This document shows, piece after piece, positions 16,773-25,012 of a DNA stretch of 64,000 nt. Position numbers and translations under genes: made by a program. Below the pieces are notes generated by a model. The model was not told the origin of the DNA. It saw only the letters and a program-made list of their open reading frames with translations, and did not search any database. Numbering within the stretch: position 1 is the first letter of the stretch; each line of letters starts with the position of its first letter. Origin of the DNA: LGRD01 sp031382215 (GTDB taxonomy: Bacteria > Pseudomonadota > Gammaproteobacteria > Burkholderiales > Burkholderiaceae_C); assembly GCA_031382215.1 (NCBI GenBank), contig JANMYQ010000034.1:9655-73654 (forward strand). The letters run 5' to 3'.

Positions 16773-17669
16773 ATGAAGATCCTGCTGCTCGGAAAGAATG
16801 GCCAGGTGGGATGGGAGCTCCAGCGCGCGCTGGCCCCTCTGGGCGAGGTGGTGGCGCTGGACTTCGACAGCCCGGGGCCGCTGAGCGCCGACTTCTCCAA
16901 GCCTGAATCGCTGGCCGCAACCGTGCGCGCAGTGGCGCCGCAGATCATCGTCAATGCCGCCGCGCACACCGCTGTCGACAAGGCCGAGAGCGAACCCGCC
17001 CGGGCGCGCGCCATCAACGCCACGGCGCCGGGCGTGCTGGCCCGCGAGGCGGCCGCCAGCGGCGCCTGGCTGATGCACTACAGCACCGACTACGTGTTCG
17101 ACGGCAGCGGCAACCTGCCGTGGGTAGAAGATTCGCCCACCGGCCCGCTGAGCGTGTACGGCCAGACCAAGCTCGAAGGTGAGCAGGCGATCCGCGCCAG
17201 CGGCTGCCGGCACCTGATCTTTCGCACCAGCTGGGTCTACGCCGCGCGCGGCGGCAACTTTGCCAAGACCATGCTCAAGCTAGCACGCGAACGCGATCGG
17301 CTGACGGTCATCGACGACCAGATCGGCGCGCCCACTGGCGCCGACCTGCTGGCCGACCTGACCGCGCACGCGCTGCGCACCGCCAGCGCCCAACCGCAGT
17401 TGAGTGGCACCTATCACGCCGTGGCCGGCGGCCAGACCAGCTGGCACGGCTACGCCAGCCACGTGATCGCGTACGCGCGGGCTGCTGGCCAGGCCATCAA
17501 GGTCGCGACAGAGGCCATCGTGCCGGTGCCGACCAGCGCCTTCCCCACGCCGGCGCGGCGCCCAGGCAACTCGCGCCTGGACACGCGCAAGCTGCGCGAC
17601 ACCTTCGGCTTGATGCTGCCACCCTGGCACAGCGGCGTCGACCGCATGCTGGCCGAAGTACTGACCTGA
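16773..17669 (+). CDS. rfbD: dTDP-4-dehydrorhamnose reductase
   Basis: NAD(P)H-dependent last step to dTDP-L-rhamnose. 298 residues from the ATG at 16773, seven bases after rfbB. It carries GKNGQVGWEL near the N-terminus, STDYVFDG, and the YxxxK active site in YGQTKLEGE. The C-terminal region has the family's RPGNSRLDTRKL segment. Confidence 0.96.
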   Translation: MKILLLGKNGQVGWELQRALAPLGEVVALDFDSPGPLSADFSKPESLAATVRAVAPQIIVNAAAHTAVDKAESEPARARAINATAPGVLAREAAASGAWLMHYSTDYVFDGSGNLPWVEDSPTGPLSVYGQTKLEGEQAIRASGCRHLIFRTSWVYAARGGNFAKTMLKLARERDRLTVIDDQIGAPTGADLLADLTAHALRTASAQPQLSGTYHAVAGGQTSWHGYASHVIAYARAAGQAIKVATEAIVPVPTSAFPTPARRPGNSRLDTRKLRDTFGLMLPPWHSGVDRMLAEVLT

Positions 17670-17689
17670 CCCGAGCCGACGCCACCCCC

Positions 17690-18580
17690 ATGAACGCGAC
17701 AACCCGCAAAGGCATCATCCTCGCCGGAGGCTCCGGCACCCGGCTTCACCCCGCTACCTTGGCGATGAGCAAGCAGTTGCTGCCGGTCTACGACAAGCCG
17801 ATGGTGTACTACCCGCTCAGCACCCTGATGCTTGCCGGCATTCGCGACATCCTGCTCATCAGCACCCCGCAAGACACGCCGCGCTTCGAGGCGCTGCTGG
17901 GCGACGGCGCCAAGTGGGGCGTGAACATCAGCTACTGCGTGCAGCCCAGCCCGGACGGGTTGGCGCAGGCCTTCATCCTGGGCAAACAATTTGTCGGCGG
18001 CCGGCCCAGCGCCCTGGTGCTGGGCGACAACATTTTCTACGGCCACGACCTGCAGGGCCTGCTCGGCGCCGCCGGGCACCGGAGCGCCGGTGCCTCGGTG
18101 TTTGCGTACCACGTTCACGACCCCGAGCGTTACGGCGTGGTCGCGTTCGACGCCCACAAGCGCGCCTTGAGCATCGAAGAAAAGCCCAAGGCACCGAAGA
18201 GCAACTACGCGGTGACGGGCCTCTACTTCTACGACGAACAGGTCTGCGACATCGCCGCCGGTATCAAGCCTTCGGCCCGCGGCGAGCTCGAGATCACCGA
18301 CGTGAACGCGCGCTACCTGAGCCAGGGCCAGCTCAACGTCGAGATCATGGGCCGCGGATACGCCTGGCTGGACACCGGCACCCACGACAGCCTGCTCGAA
18401 GCCGGCCAGTTCATCGCCACGCTCGAAAAGCGCCAGGGCCTGAAAGTGGCCTGCCCCGAAGAAATTGCCTACCGCAGCGGCTGGATCACGGCCGAACAGC
18501 TGCAGGCGCTGGCGCAGCCGATGCTGAAGAACGGCTACGGGCAGTACCTGATGCAGGTGATCAAGGGGGGCGTGTACTGA
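17690..18580 (+). CDS. rfbA: Glucose-1-phosphate thymidylyltransferase
   Basis: Makes dTDP-glucose, the entry point of the rhamnose pathway. The protein has 296 residues with the nucleotidyltransferase signature GIILAGGSGTRLHPAT near 8-23, then KQLLPVYDKPMVYYPLS and GDNIFYGHDL. The last base of its stop codon is the first base of the rfbC start (TGATG), so the two are coupled. Confidence 0.97.
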   Translation: MNATTRKGIILAGGSGTRLHPATLAMSKQLLPVYDKPMVYYPLSTLMLAGIRDILLISTPQDTPRFEALLGDGAKWGVNISYCVQPSPDGLAQAFILGKQFVGGRPSALVLGDNIFYGHDLQGLLGAAGHRSAGASVFAYHVHDPERYGVVAFDAHKRALSIEEKPKAPKSNYAVTGLYFYDEQVCDIAAGIKPSARGELEITDVNARYLSQGQLNVEIMGRGYAWLDTGTHDSLLEAGQFIATLEKRQGLKVACPEEIAYRSGWITAEQLQALAQPMLKNGYGQYLMQVIKGGVY

Positions 18581-19131
18581 TGAAAGTCACCCCCACCGCA
18601 ATCGCCGGCGTGCTGATCTTGGAGCCCAAGGTGTTCGGCGACGAGCGCGGCTTCTTCATGGAGAGCTTCAATCAGCGCGCGTTGAACGACGCCATCGGCC
18701 ACGAGGTGACCTTTGTCCAGGACAACCACTCGCGCTCCCGCAATGGCGTGTTGCGCGGCCTGCACTACCAGGTGGCGCCGCATGCGCAGGGCAAGCTGGT
18801 GCGGGTGACGCAGGGCAGCGTGTTCGACGTGGCGGTGGACCTGCGGCGCGACAGCCCCACGTTCGGCCGCTGGGTTGGCGTGGAGTTGAGCGGCGAGAAC
18901 CACCGCCAGCTGTGGTTGCCCGCGGGCATGGCGCATGGCTTCCTCGTCACGAGTGCCAGTGCCGACTTCATCTACAAGACGACCGACTATTACGCGCCGC
19001 AGGCCGAACGGTGCCTGCGCTGGGACGATCCGGAACTGGCGATCCAGTGGCCGCACGGCGACACGGCGCCAATCGTGTCGGCCAAGGATGCGCAGGGGTC
19101 CAGCTTCGACAGCATCCGCACCGCGGCCTGA
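18580..19131 (+). CDS. rfbC: dTDP-4-dehydrorhamnose 3,5-epimerase
   Basis: Cupin-fold epimerase, 183 residues, starting at the ATG that overlaps the rfbA stop by one base. RmlC hallmarks are DERGFFMES, the catalytic His62 in RGLHYQ, and PAGMAHGFLV. It closes the rmlBDAC unit. A 99-base gap with a promoter-like box and palindrome follows. Confidence 0.96.
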   Translation: MKVTPTAIAGVLILEPKVFGDERGFFMESFNQRALNDAIGHEVTFVQDNHSRSRNGVLRGLHYQVAPHAQGKLVRVTQGSVFDVAVDLRRDSPTFGRWVGVELSGENHRQLWLPAGMAHGFLVTSASADFIYKTTDYYAPQAERCLRWDDPELAIQWPHGDTAPIVSAKDAQGSSFDSIRTAA

Positions 19132-19199
19132 CGCTCGAATTGGCATTTCTTCACGCGTCGCGCCGGTGCGACCCGCCAAAACGGTCACGCCCGCCTGTG

Positions 19200-19227
19200 T
19201 AGAATCGCGCGTTCAACGATTGAACGC
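19200..19227 (+). promoter_or_regulatory. -10 box plus perfect palindrome upstream of the EPS regulator gene
   Basis: A TAGAAT hexamer at 19200-19205 is followed at 19209-19227 by GCGTTCAA-cga-TTGAACGC, a perfect inverted repeat with eight-base arms. The palindrome covers the expected transcription start and ends four bases before the GTG of the regulator gene. This is the geometry of a repressor operator and suggests autoregulation. No -35 box is obvious. Confidence 0.55.
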
Positions 19228-19230
19228 ACA

Positions 19231-19635
19231 GTGAACCAGGCGCCCTCCTCACCCTCGGCAGACCATTCTGCGCACCTCGAACTGCTGCGGGTTCTGGAGC
19301 AGCACCCCGAGTACTCGCAGCGCCAACTGTCCCGGGCCATGGGCGTGAGTCTGGGAAAGACCCACTACCTTCTCAAGGCGCTGCTCGGCAAGGGCTGGGT
19401 CATCGCCAAGAACTTTCAGCGCAACGACAGCAAGCTGGGCTACCTCTATGTACTCACCCCCGCCGGCGTGACCCAGCGTTTTCGCCTGACCCAGGCGTTC
19501 CTGTCGCGCAAGGAGTCGGAATACAAGATGCTGCAGACCGAGATCGCCACCTTGCGCAGTGAGTTGGTGAACCGACCCGAGGCAGCGCCGTCCACCACGT
19601 CGGCCACCGAATTCAAACCGAGCCACCTCACATGA
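19231..19635 (+). CDS. EPS-associated MarR-family transcriptional regulator
   Basis: A 134-residue DNA-binding protein starting at a GTG. A winged helix covers about residues 15-80 (VLEQHPEYSQRQLSRAMGVS, then KALLGKGWV), followed by a helical C-terminal part (SRKESEYKMLQTEIATLRSEL) that could dimerise as a coiled coil. Size and sequence match the small MarR-like proteins found at the start of exopolysaccharide and O-antigen loci. It overlaps gmd by four bases (ATGA), so it is read as the first gene of the long operon, and the palindrome just upstream is its likely binding site. The direction of regulation is unknown. Confidence 0.85.
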   Translation: MNQAPSSPSADHSAHLELLRVLEQHPEYSQRQLSRAMGVSLGKTHYLLKALLGKGWVIAKNFQRNDSKLGYLYVLTPAGVTQRFRLTQAFLSRKESEYKMLQTEIATLRSELVNRPEAAPSTTSATEFKPSHLT

Positions 19636-20753
19636 GCCAGAACAGAATAGCCCTCATCACCGGCGTGACCGGGCAAGACGGCGCCTACCTGTCCGAGCTG
19701 CTGCTGGCCAAAGGCTACGAGGTGCACGGCGTGAAGCGCCGCTCGAGCCTGTTCAACACCGACCGCATCGACCACCTGTACCAGGACCCGCACGTCGACC
19801 ATCAGCGCTTCAAGCTGCACTACGGCGACCTGACAGACAGCACCAACCTGATCCGCATCATCCAGCAGGTGCAGCCCGACGAGATCTACAACCTGGCCGC
19901 GATGAGCCACGTGGCCGTGTCCTTCGAAACGCCCGAGTACACCGCCAACGCCGACGGCATCGGCACCTTGCGCATCCTAGAAGCGATCCGCATCCTCGGG
20001 CTGGAAAAGAAGACCCGCTTCTACCAGGCCAGCACCTCCGAGCTGTATGGCCTGGTGCAGGAAACCCCGCAGAAGGAAACCACCCCCTTCTACCCGCGCA
20101 GCCCGTACGCCGTGGCCAAGCTGTACGGCTACTGGATCACCGTGAATTACCGCGAGGCCTACGGCCTGTACGCCTGCAACGGCATCCTGTTCAACCACGA
20201 AAGCCCGCTGCGCGGCGAAACCTTCGTCACCCGGAAGATCACGCGCGCCATCGCGCGCATCGCGCTGGGCTTGCAGGACTGCCTGTACTTGGGCAACCTC
20301 GCTGCCCTGCGCGACTGGGGCCATGCACGCGACTACGTGCAGATGCAATGGCTGATGCTGCAGCAGGACCAGCCCGAAGACTTCGTCATCGCCACCGGCG
20401 TGCAATACAGCGTGCGCCAGTTCGTCGAGTTCGCGGCCGCCGAGCTGGGGATCACCCTGAAGTTCAGCGGGCAAGGCGACCAGGAGATCGCCACCGTCGC
20501 CAAGGTCGAAGGCAACAAGGCCAAGTGCAAGATCGGCGATGTGGTCGTCAAGGTCGACCCGCGCTACTTCCGGCCCACCGAAGTGGAGACTTTGCTGGGG
20601 GATCCGAGCAAAGCGAAGGCCAAGCTGGGTTGGGTGCCGACGACCACGTTCGCCGAACTGGTGAAAGAGATGGTGGAGGCCGACTACACTGCCGCGCGGC
20701 GCGACAGCCTGGTGAAGATGGCGGGGTTTCAGGCGTATGACTACAACGAGTAA
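19632..20753 (+). CDS. gmd: GDP-mannose 4,6-dehydratase
   Basis: Converts GDP-D-mannose to GDP-4-keto-6-deoxy-D-mannose. 373 residues, with TGVTGQDGAYL at 10-20, the RRSS segment, STSELYG, and YxxxK in SPYAVAKLYGY. Its ATG overlaps the regulator's stop. No typical partner (GDP-fucose synthase, GDP-rhamnose reductase or perosamine aminotransferase) follows, and no GDP-mannose pyrophosphorylase is in the window. The keto-sugar must be finished by an enzyme not recognised here or encoded elsewhere. Confidence 0.95.
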   Translation: MSQNRIALITGVTGQDGAYLSELLLAKGYEVHGVKRRSSLFNTDRIDHLYQDPHVDHQRFKLHYGDLTDSTNLIRIIQQVQPDEIYNLAAMSHVAVSFETPEYTANADGIGTLRILEAIRILGLEKKTRFYQASTSELYGLVQETPQKETTPFYPRSPYAVAKLYGYWITVNYREAYGLYACNGILFNHESPLRGETFVTRKITRAIARIALGLQDCLYLGNLAALRDWGHARDYVQMQWLMLQQDQPEDFVIATGVQYSVRQFVEFAAAELGITLKFSGQGDQEIATVAKVEGNKAKCKIGDVVVKVDPRYFRPTEVETLLGDPSKAKAKLGWVPTTTFAELVKEMVEADYTAARRDSLVKMAGFQAYDYNE

Positions 20754-20793
20754 CAAGAACTCCAGCCCGCTGATCGATCACGCGAATAGTCCG

Positions 20794-22089
20794 ATGGCCT
20801 CAAACACAGCTCCCATCGTCGCCGTCGTTGGCTTGGGTTATGTCGGCCTTCCCTTGGTCGTCGAGTTTGGCAAGCACACCCGTGCAATCGGATTCGACAT
20901 CGTCGAAGACAAGGTCGCCAAGTGCCGCGCCGGTACGGACCCGTCGCGCGAGATCCCGGACGCCGACATGCGCCTGGCGCTCTTCGCCGAATACACCAGC
21001 GACCCCGCTGCCCTGCACGAAGCAGACTTCATCCTCATCGCCGTGCCCACCCCAGTGGACAGTGCGCACATTCCTGACTTCGGGCCGCTTGTCGGCGCCA
21101 GCAAGAGCGTGGGCCCACACCTCAAGGCAGGCGCAACGGTGATCTACGAATCCACGGTCTACCCGGGCGCCACGGAAGAGGTTTGCATCCCCGTGCTGGA
21201 GCGGACCTCGGGCCTCAAATGGAAGCGCGACTTTTTTGTAGGCTACAGCCCCGAGCGAATCAACCCCGGAGACCGCGAGCACATGCTGACCAACGTGGTC
21301 AAGGTCGTCTCGGGCGACACGCCGGAGACGCTCGAGAAGGTTGCCCGACTGTACGAACTCGTCGTCAAACCCGGCGTCCACCGATGCACCAGCATCAAGG
21401 CGGCCGAAGCCTGCAAGGTGATCGAAAACACGCAGCGCGACCTGAACATTGCGCTGATGAATGAGCTGGCGATCATTTTCGACAAGATCGGCATCGACAC
21501 CTCCGAAGTGCTGGAGGCCGCTGGCACCAAGTGGAACTTCCTCAACTTCAAACCTGGCCTGGTCGGCGGTCACTGCATCGGCGTGGACCCGTACTACCTG
21601 ACGCACAAAGCCGAGATGCTGGGTTACCACCCTCAGGTGATCCTGGCCGGGCGGCGCATCAATGACGGCATGGGCAAGTACATCGCCGAACAGACCGTCA
21701 AGCAGATGATCGCCAGCGGCAGCTACGTCAAGGGTGCCAAGGTCACCGTGCTGGGCCTGACCTTCAAGGAAAACTGTGCCGACCTGCGCAACAGCAAGGT
21801 CATTGACATCATCCATGAGTTGCAGAGCTTCGGCGCCGAAGTCTTTGTGCACGACCCCGATGCCGATCCGGCCGAGGCGCTGCACGAATACGGTGTGAAG
21901 CTGCTGGAATGGGGCGACTTGCCGCGTGCAGATGCAATCGTCGCCGCAGTGGCGCACCGCAAGTACAGGAAGCTCTCAATCGATGAGATCACCCGCAAGG
22001 TCGTCAAGGGGGGCTGTTTTGTCGACGTGAAGGCCGGCTTCGACGAAGTCATGCTGGCCGATGCAGGTATGCGCGTCTGGCGCTTGTAG
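20794..22089 (+). CDS. wbpA: UDP-N-acetylhexosamine 6-dehydrogenase (WbpA/WbpO/TviB type)
   Basis: NAD-dependent four-electron oxidation of a UDP-HexNAc to the uronic acid. The ATG at 20794 gives 431 residues; an in-frame ATG at 20737 would add 19 unconserved residues and overlap gmd by 17 bases, and neither has a clear ribosome site. The Rossmann motif VGLGYVGLP is at 12-20, YSPERINPGD at 151-160 and the catalytic Cys261 in GGHCIGVDPYYL. The following wbpB, wbpD and wbpE homologs point to UDP-GlcNAc as substrate and a diacetamido uronic acid as product. Confidence 0.9.
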   Translation: MASNTAPIVAVVGLGYVGLPLVVEFGKHTRAIGFDIVEDKVAKCRAGTDPSREIPDADMRLALFAEYTSDPAALHEADFILIAVPTPVDSAHIPDFGPLVGASKSVGPHLKAGATVIYESTVYPGATEEVCIPVLERTSGLKWKRDFFVGYSPERINPGDREHMLTNVVKVVSGDTPETLEKVARLYELVVKPGVHRCTSIKAAEACKVIENTQRDLNIALMNELAIIFDKIGIDTSEVLEAAGTKWNFLNFKPGLVGGHCIGVDPYYLTHKAEMLGYHPQVILAGRRINDGMGKYIAEQTVKQMIASGSYVKGAKVTVLGLTFKENCADLRNSKVIDIIHELQSFGAEVFVHDPDADPAEALHEYGVKLLEWGDLPRADAIVAAVAHRKYRKLSIDEITRKVVKGGCFVDVKAGFDEVMLADAGMRVWRL

Positions 22090-22133
22090 CGGGCCTCTGC
22101 GCCCCATCCTCACTTCAAGCCAACCAAAAATTC

Positions 22134-23195
22134 ATGCAAGTTCATCGAACTCCCATCACCGATCGCAAAGTCAGGTTCGCCGTCGTCGGCTGCGGTCGGA
22201 TTGCGCAGAATCATTTTGAGGCGATCACCAAGCACTCGAGCCGCGCCGATCTTGTTGCTGTTTGCGACGCTGATCCGGCGGCGTTGGCCCGTGCCTCCGA
22301 GAAGACAGGTGCCCGTCCCTTCGCGACATTGACCGACCTGCTGGCCCGCTCCGAGGCCGATTGCGTGGTGCTCGCCACGCCCAGCGGCCTGCACCCCAGG
22401 CAGGCAGAGGAAACGGCGCGCGCCGGCCTGGATGTGATGACCGAGAAGCCCATGGCAACCCGTTGGCAAGACGGCCTGGCCATGGTTCGGGCCTGCGACG
22501 AAGCGGGCGTGCGGCTGTTCGTCGTCAAACAGAATCGCCGCAACCCGACGCTTCAATTGCTCAAGCGAGCCGTCGAGCAGGGGCGCTTCGGCCGCATCTA
22601 CATGGTCAGTGTCAATGTGTTCTGGACCCGACCCCAGCAGTACTATGACAGTGCTGCATGGCGCGGTACCTGGGAGTTCGACGGCGGCGCGTTCATGAAC
22701 CAGGCCAGCCACTACGTGGACTTGCTGGACTGGATCGTCGGCCCGGTTGAAAGCGTGATGGCCTACACCGGGACCCTGGCGCGCAACATCGAGGTCGAAG
22801 ACACGGGCGTGGCCGCACTCAAGTGGCGCAACGGCGCGATGGGATCTGTCAATGTCACCATGCTGACCTACCCGAAGAACCTTGAGGGTTCTATCACCAT
22901 CCTTGGCGAAAAGGGGACAGCCTGCATCGGCGGCGTAGCAGTCAACGAAATCAAGCAGTGGCAGTTCGATGCCCGCGACCCGATGGATGACCAGATCGAA
23001 TCGGCCAGTTACCAGACGACCTCGGTCTACGGGCACGGCCACCCGATGTTCTACGACAACGTGATCGCCACGCTGCGTGGCGAGGCAGAGCCGGAAACTG
23101 ACGGTCGCGAGGGCCTGAAGTCACTCGAACTACTGATTGCGATGTACATGTCGTCTCGAGACGGCAAGCGCATCAATCTTCCACTCGCGTACTGA
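22134..23195 (+). CDS. wbpB: Gfo/Idh-family oxidoreductase, WbpB type
   Basis: Oxidises C3 of UDP-GlcNAc-uronic acid to the 3-keto sugar. 353 residues; N-terminal NAD fold with VVGCGRIAQNH near 18-28 and the family EKP motif (MTEKPMAT) near residue 100, followed by the Gfo/Idh C-terminal sheet domain. It sits between the 6-dehydrogenase and an acetyltransferase plus aminotransferase, the WbpA-B-D-E set. The spacing to the previous gene is 44 bases. Confidence 0.88.
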   Translation: MQVHRTPITDRKVRFAVVGCGRIAQNHFEAITKHSSRADLVAVCDADPAALARASEKTGARPFATLTDLLARSEADCVVLATPSGLHPRQAEETARAGLDVMTEKPMATRWQDGLAMVRACDEAGVRLFVVKQNRRNPTLQLLKRAVEQGRFGRIYMVSVNVFWTRPQQYYDSAAWRGTWEFDGGAFMNQASHYVDLLDWIVGPVESVMAYTGTLARNIEVEDTGVAALKWRNGAMGSVNVTMLTYPKNLEGSITILGEKGTACIGGVAVNEIKQWQFDARDPMDDQIESASYQTTSVYGHGHPMFYDNVIATLRGEAEPETDGREGLKSLELLIAMYMSSRDGKRINLPLAY

Positions 23196-23207
23196 ACTGC
23201 ACGATCC

Positions 23208-23789
23208 GTGGCGAGCAGCATCCATCCGTCAGCCTTTGTCGATACCGGCGCCGTTCTGGGTGCCGACTGCCGCGTATGGCACTTCGTGCACATCAGCGCC
23301 GGTGCGCGCATCGGTGCGCGTTGCTCGTTCGGCCAGAACGTCTACGTGGGCAACGACGTGCTCATCGGCGACAACGTGAAGATCCAGAACAACGTGTCGG
23401 TGTATGACGCGGTAACGCTTGAGGACGACGTGTTCTGCGGACCGAGCATGGTGTTCACCAATGTCTATAACCCGCGCTCCGCGGTGACCCGCAAGACCGA
23501 GTATCGGCGCACGCTCGTGCGTCGCGGAGCAACGCTGGGCGCCAACTGCACCATCGTCTGCGGCACGACCATTGGAATCCATGCCTTTGTCGGCGCGGGT
23601 GCCGTGGTCAACCGCGACGTCCCGGACTTTGCCTTGGTGTTGGGTGTGCCCGCGCGCCATGCGGGATGGATGAGTCGCCACGGCGAACGACTTGGCCTCC
23701 CGTTGACCGGCACGGGCCTGGCCCGGTGCCCCAGCACCGCGGACCGCTATGTCCTTCGCGACGGTACCGTGTCACTGGTCGATGCATGA
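23208..23789 (+). CDS. wbpD: UDP-3-amino-sugar N-acetyltransferase, WbpD type
   Basis: Acetylates the 3-amino group formed by WbpE. 193 residues from a GTG start. Left-handed beta-helix with hexapeptide repeats through about residue 140 (IHPSAFVDTGAVLGADCRVW, IGARCSFGQNVYVG and others). The C-terminal residues 145-193 are not repeat-like. It lies between wbpB and wbpE. Confidence 0.87.
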   Translation: MASSIHPSAFVDTGAVLGADCRVWHFVHISAGARIGARCSFGQNVYVGNDVLIGDNVKIQNNVSVYDAVTLEDDVFCGPSMVFTNVYNPRSAVTRKTEYRRTLVRRGATLGANCTIVCGTTIGIHAFVGAGAVVNRDVPDFALVLGVPARHAGWMSRHGERLGLPLTGTGLARCPSTADRYVLRDGTVSLVDA

Positions 23790-23820
23790 GCCTCGCCCGT
23801 CCTTTGCAGGAGTCTTGCCC

Positions 23821-24990
23821 GTGAACGCCCCCGAAACCCTCAAGCCCCTCGACTTCATCGACCTCAAGTCGCAGTACGTCGCGCTCAAGGCATCCATCGA
23901 CGCCCGCATTCAGCGGGTTCTGGATCACGGCCAGTACATCATGGGCCCTGAGGTGAGAGAGCTCGAAGAAAAGCTCGCTGCTTTCACCGGCGCAAAACAC
24001 TGCATCACGGTCGCAAGCGGCACCGAAGCGCTGTTGATCTCATTGATGGCACTCGGGCTGAAGCCGGGAGACGAGGTTGTCACCACGCCGTTCACCTTCG
24101 CCGCCACGGCAGAGATGATCGTGCTGGCCGGCGGCACACCGGTGTTCGTGGACATCGAACCCGACACCTGCAACATCGACGCCGCTGAGCTCGAAGCAGC
24201 CATCACGCCCCGCACCCGAGCCATCATGCCCGTGAGCCTGTATGGCCAGGTGGCCGACTTGGACGAGATCAACGCCATCGCCGCCCGTTGCGGCGGCATC
24301 CCGGTGATCGAGGACGCCGCCCAGAGTTTCGGCGCCACCTACAAGGGGCGAAAGAGCTGCAACCTCAGTACCTTCGGCTGCACCAGCTTCTTCCCGAGCA
24401 AGCCGCTGGGCTGCTATGGCGACGGCGGCGCGATCTTCACGAGCGACGACGTGCTTGCCCAGGCCTGCCGCGAGATTCGCGTCCATGGCCAGAGCAGCCG
24501 CTACCACCACACGCGCGTGGGCGTCGGAGGCCGTATGGACACGATGCAGTGCGCGATCGTCCTGGGAAAGCTCGAACGCTTCGATTGGGAACTGCGCCAG
24601 AGGCATTCGCTGGGCGCGCGCTACGCCGCCGCCCTGTCAAATGTCGCCGGGGTGCGCCTGCTCGCAGTTCGGCCGGACCGGGATTGTGTTTGGGCGCAGT
24701 ACACCGTCTTCGTCGAGAACCGTGCCGAGGTCCAGCGTTTGCTCTCCGCGTCGGGGATCCCGACCGCAGTTCACTACCCGAAGCCGCTGAACCTGCAGCC
24801 CGCGTACGCCCACCATGGCCGGCCGGATGGCTGCCCGAAAAGCGTTCGCGCCGGCGAGCAGGTGCTCAGCCTGCCCATGAGCGCAGACCTCGGCGAGTCG
24901 AATGTGGATCTTGTCGTCGCGGCATTCGAGGCGGCGCTGAAAGTCTCGACGGCCCCCATCGCCCTGCCCGCCGCGCGCCGCGCGGCATGA
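23821..24990 (+). CDS. wbpE: PLP-dependent 3-aminotransferase, WbpE type (DegT family)
   Basis: Transfers an amino group to C3 of the keto-uronic acid. The start is the GTG at 23821, chosen because AGGAG lies eight bases upstream (23808-23812) and the product then begins at the conserved PLDFIDLKSQY; ATG codons further upstream overlap wbpD. 389 residues. PLP-binding Lys194 is in FPSKPLGCYGDGG and the cofactor Asp is in VIEDAAQSFGA. It completes the wbpA-B-D-E set for UDP-2,3-diacetamido-glucuronate. Confidence 0.9.
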   Translation: MNAPETLKPLDFIDLKSQYVALKASIDARIQRVLDHGQYIMGPEVRELEEKLAAFTGAKHCITVASGTEALLISLMALGLKPGDEVVTTPFTFAATAEMIVLAGGTPVFVDIEPDTCNIDAAELEAAITPRTRAIMPVSLYGQVADLDEINAIAARCGGIPVIEDAAQSFGATYKGRKSCNLSTFGCTSFFPSKPLGCYGDGGAIFTSDDVLAQACREIRVHGQSSRYHHTRVGVGGRMDTMQCAIVLGKLERFDWELRQRHSLGARYAAALSNVAGVRLLAVRPDRDCVWAQYTVFVENRAEVQRLLSASGIPTAVHYPKPLNLQPAYAHHGRPDGCPKSVRAGEQVLSLPMSADLGESNVDLVVAAFEAALKVSTAPIALPAARRAA

Positions 24991-25012
24991 TTGTGTTGAC
25001 CCCCACCACACC

